DNA of 64,000 nt. Source: JBPOFM01 sp041391925 (GTDB lineage: Bacteria > Bacteroidota > Bacteroidia > Flavobacteriales > Flavobacteriaceae). The position numbers were made by a program, and so were the translations under genes. The DNA lies in contig JAWKNA010000003.1 of NCBI GenBank assembly GCA_041391925.1, positions 124,001 to 188,000 of the forward strand, in the 5' to 3' direction. The first letter of the stretch is position 1; every line of letters begins with the position of its first letter. The notes under the pieces are model-generated. The model searched no databases and had not been told where the DNA came from. It saw only the letters and a list, made by a program, of their open reading frames with translations. Below, piece by piece: positions 62,643 through 64,000 of the stretch.

Positions 62643-64000
62643 AAATAATAACGGAGAAATAGTTTCTAAATCTAACTTACTTGTAAATAAACTTGAATAC
62701 AAGAACGAGGCTTTTGACAAGTTTATACAAGAAATATCTCCTCAAATTGATGTAGATAGTATTATATCATTTTCAGAATGTACTTTTAAATTACCTGCCG
62801 TATTTCAAGGGTTAAATGCAAAGGAAATTTCATTTGATAATTGCACGTTTGAAAAAGAGTTCTTTTTGATTGACCTTAAAGCTTCAAATGTTTGGATTAA
62901 AGAGTGTACCTTTAAAGATGAAGCAAGAATAATAAATTTAAATTGTGGTATTTATACCGTAATTCGAGGTATAAAAGCTTCATTATTTAGAATTGATGGT
63001 CAATGCAAAACTCTACAATTTGTATCCTCGAAAATTGAAGAATTAAAGATTGGAAACATAAATTCAGAGCATTCCCAAAAAGAGACTGCAATTGAGTTCT
63101 TGATAGAAAATGAAATTAAAAAAACAAAAATAGAACCATACGCAACATTTTCACATATCGTTTTTAAAGGTAGTAAATATGAAGATGTCTTTTTTGAGGG
63201 AACATTTAATAACCGTATTTCCTTTGAAAAAAATGTTGAAATTGGAAGTGTTTTTTTTGAGTCTTCAAACTTTGATAGACGAATAGATTTTCAAGAAGGA
63301 AAATTCAATTATATAAACTTTTACAGAAGCAATTTCAATGGATTAATCTACATCAATGATTTTGAAGCCTCTAATGTCTCTACTAGAAATTTAGAGATAT
63401 ATACGCTTTGGATGCATTCTTGTAATTTTGACAAAGATGTAAGTGTTCAAACTTCTAAAGTTGAACATATTACTCTATCTAACAACAACTTTAATCAATT
63501 ACTTAACTTTAATCAATTTACTGATGAAATAGATGCTGAATCTAAGCCTACAATGATTAGTCTAAATGGTGTTAATAGAGGCAGTATTTTTATTGAACGT
63601 GCTTATATTGATATAAACTTAAATGGATTAAATCATGGCAATATCTATTTAAATAACTCAAACATATACTCACTTATCTTATCAGAATTTGAGAATAAAG
63701 GCTCAATTAATTTAACAAACATAAAATCAGGAGAGTTTTTGACTATACAGGAGGCTAATGCAGGGGACATTAATTTCACAAATACAGATATAAACTGCTT
63801 TGATGAAATTGTAATTGCAAATAGTAATATTGAAAAAATAAACTTTAAGTCCTATCCAAACAAAGTTCTATCTTTTAGTTCCAATCCAAAAGTAGGTTAC
63901 GGAATTAAGGATAAATCCAAGAACGCCTCTAATTTGAAAGATGTCTTCAACCAGTTGAAGCAAATAGCAAAACGCAAAGGGGATGTTCATATAGCCAATA
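62626..64000 (+). CDS. Beta-helix/pentapeptide-like protein, candidate retron effector (partial)
   Basis: An open frame from the ATG at 62626 to the window edge, at least 458 residues, with no stop. It overlaps the RT gene by 17 nt. Degenerate repeats dominate residues 50-420: ISFDNCTFEKEFF, VWIKECTFKDEA, VFFEGTFNNRISF and INFYRSNFNGLIYI. These have the spacing of a right-handed beta-helix or irregular pentapeptide-repeat protein. The last visible part (NLKDVFNQLKQIAKRKGDVH) is helical, as where pentapeptide proteins pass to a C-terminal domain. It is probably the effector of the retron; the mechanism is unknown. Confidence 0.7.
   Translation, partial: MENIIKNNNGEIVSKSNLLVNKLEYKNEAFDKFIQEISPQIDVDSIISFSECTFKLPAVFQGLNAKEISFDNCTFEKEFFLIDLKASNVWIKECTFKDEARIINLNCGIYTVIRGIKASLFRIDGQCKTLQFVSSKIEELKIGNINSEHSQKETAIEFLIENEIKKTKIEPYATFSHIVFKGSKYEDVFFEGTFNNRISFEKNVEIGSVFFESSNFDRRIDFQEGKFNYINFYRSNFNGLIYINDFEASNVSTRNLEIYTLWMHSCNFDKDVSVQTSKVEHITLSNNNFNQLLNFNQFTDEIDAESKPTMISLNGVNRGSIFIERAYIDINLNGLNHGNIYLNNSNIYSLILSEFENKGSINLTNIKSGEFLTIQEANAGDINFTNTDINCFDEIVIANSNIEKINFKSYPNKVLSFSSNPKVGYGIKDKSKNASNLKDVFNQLKQIAKRKGDVHIAN

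Noticed and set aside
1..64000. CRISPR arrays, rRNA genes and insertion sequences
   Set aside because: No regularly spaced repeats, rRNA sequence or transposase was seen on reading through the window.

Overview
The window looks like chromosomal DNA of a marine member of the Flavobacteriaceae (Bacteroidota). The evidence is type IX secretion (T9SS) C-terminal sorting domains, a TonB-dependent receptor with a carboxypeptidase-like N-terminal domain, ExbB/ExbD, LytTR regulation, a eukaryote-like class I ribonucleotide reductase, low GC, a tRNA without encoded CCA, and promoters of the Bacteroidota form TTG-N19/20-TAnnTTTG.

Positions 1-55,000 are mostly core genome. In order they hold: an exbB-membrane protein-exbD operon and tRNA-Ser(GGA); ansA-tatD; a retropepsin-like protein; an orphan LuxR-type response regulator followed by three short transcription units; umuC-umuD; a dCMP deaminase and an S41 protease; an oxidoreductase/marC operon; a DUF3109 protein; a TPR histidine kinase with a LytTR regulator; nrdB and nrdA with a heavily folded spacer; a secreted M36 metalloprotease; a PiT phosphate transporter, a YwqK-like protein, and a lipoprotein/TonB receptor pair whose promoters carry 11-bp-spaced direct repeats; dgt and a secreted beta-propeller protein; dxs; tadA; a ClC channel and aspS; a TetR-controlled RND efflux operon; an ECF sigma factor; a polyprenyl synthase; and sucA-sucB.

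From about 55,038 to the right edge lies an AT-rich integrated element. It begins at what looks like the displaced 3' end of a tRNA (attL), followed by a tyrosine integrase, an unknown protein, an excisionase-like HTH protein and a candidate replication initiator. A three-gene cargo operon follows, divergent from an XRE repressor with mirror-image operators.

The most interesting part is the right end (60,860 to 64,000): a retron-type operon. It has a perfect 10-bp operator at a consensus promoter and a roughly 250-nt structured RNA closed by a 13-bp a1/a2-like stem. A terminator-like hairpin follows, then a 79-aa helical protein, an XRE-type regulator, a reverse transcriptase with retron signatures (NAxxH, YVDD, ITG), and a large beta-helix/pentapeptide-like protein that runs off the window. 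The last three genes overlap and are probably translationally coupled. I read this as a candidate anti-phage retron of unusual composition.

A second unusual system lies at 4,638-5,410. Three copies of a 20-bp palindrome (AATACGTAG-WW-CTACGTATT) sit at identical spacing before three short promoters, right after an orphan LuxR-type regulator. Two of these units encode paralogous 33- and 35-residue membrane micropeptides, and the middle one is an RNA of about 70 nt ending in a terminator hairpin.
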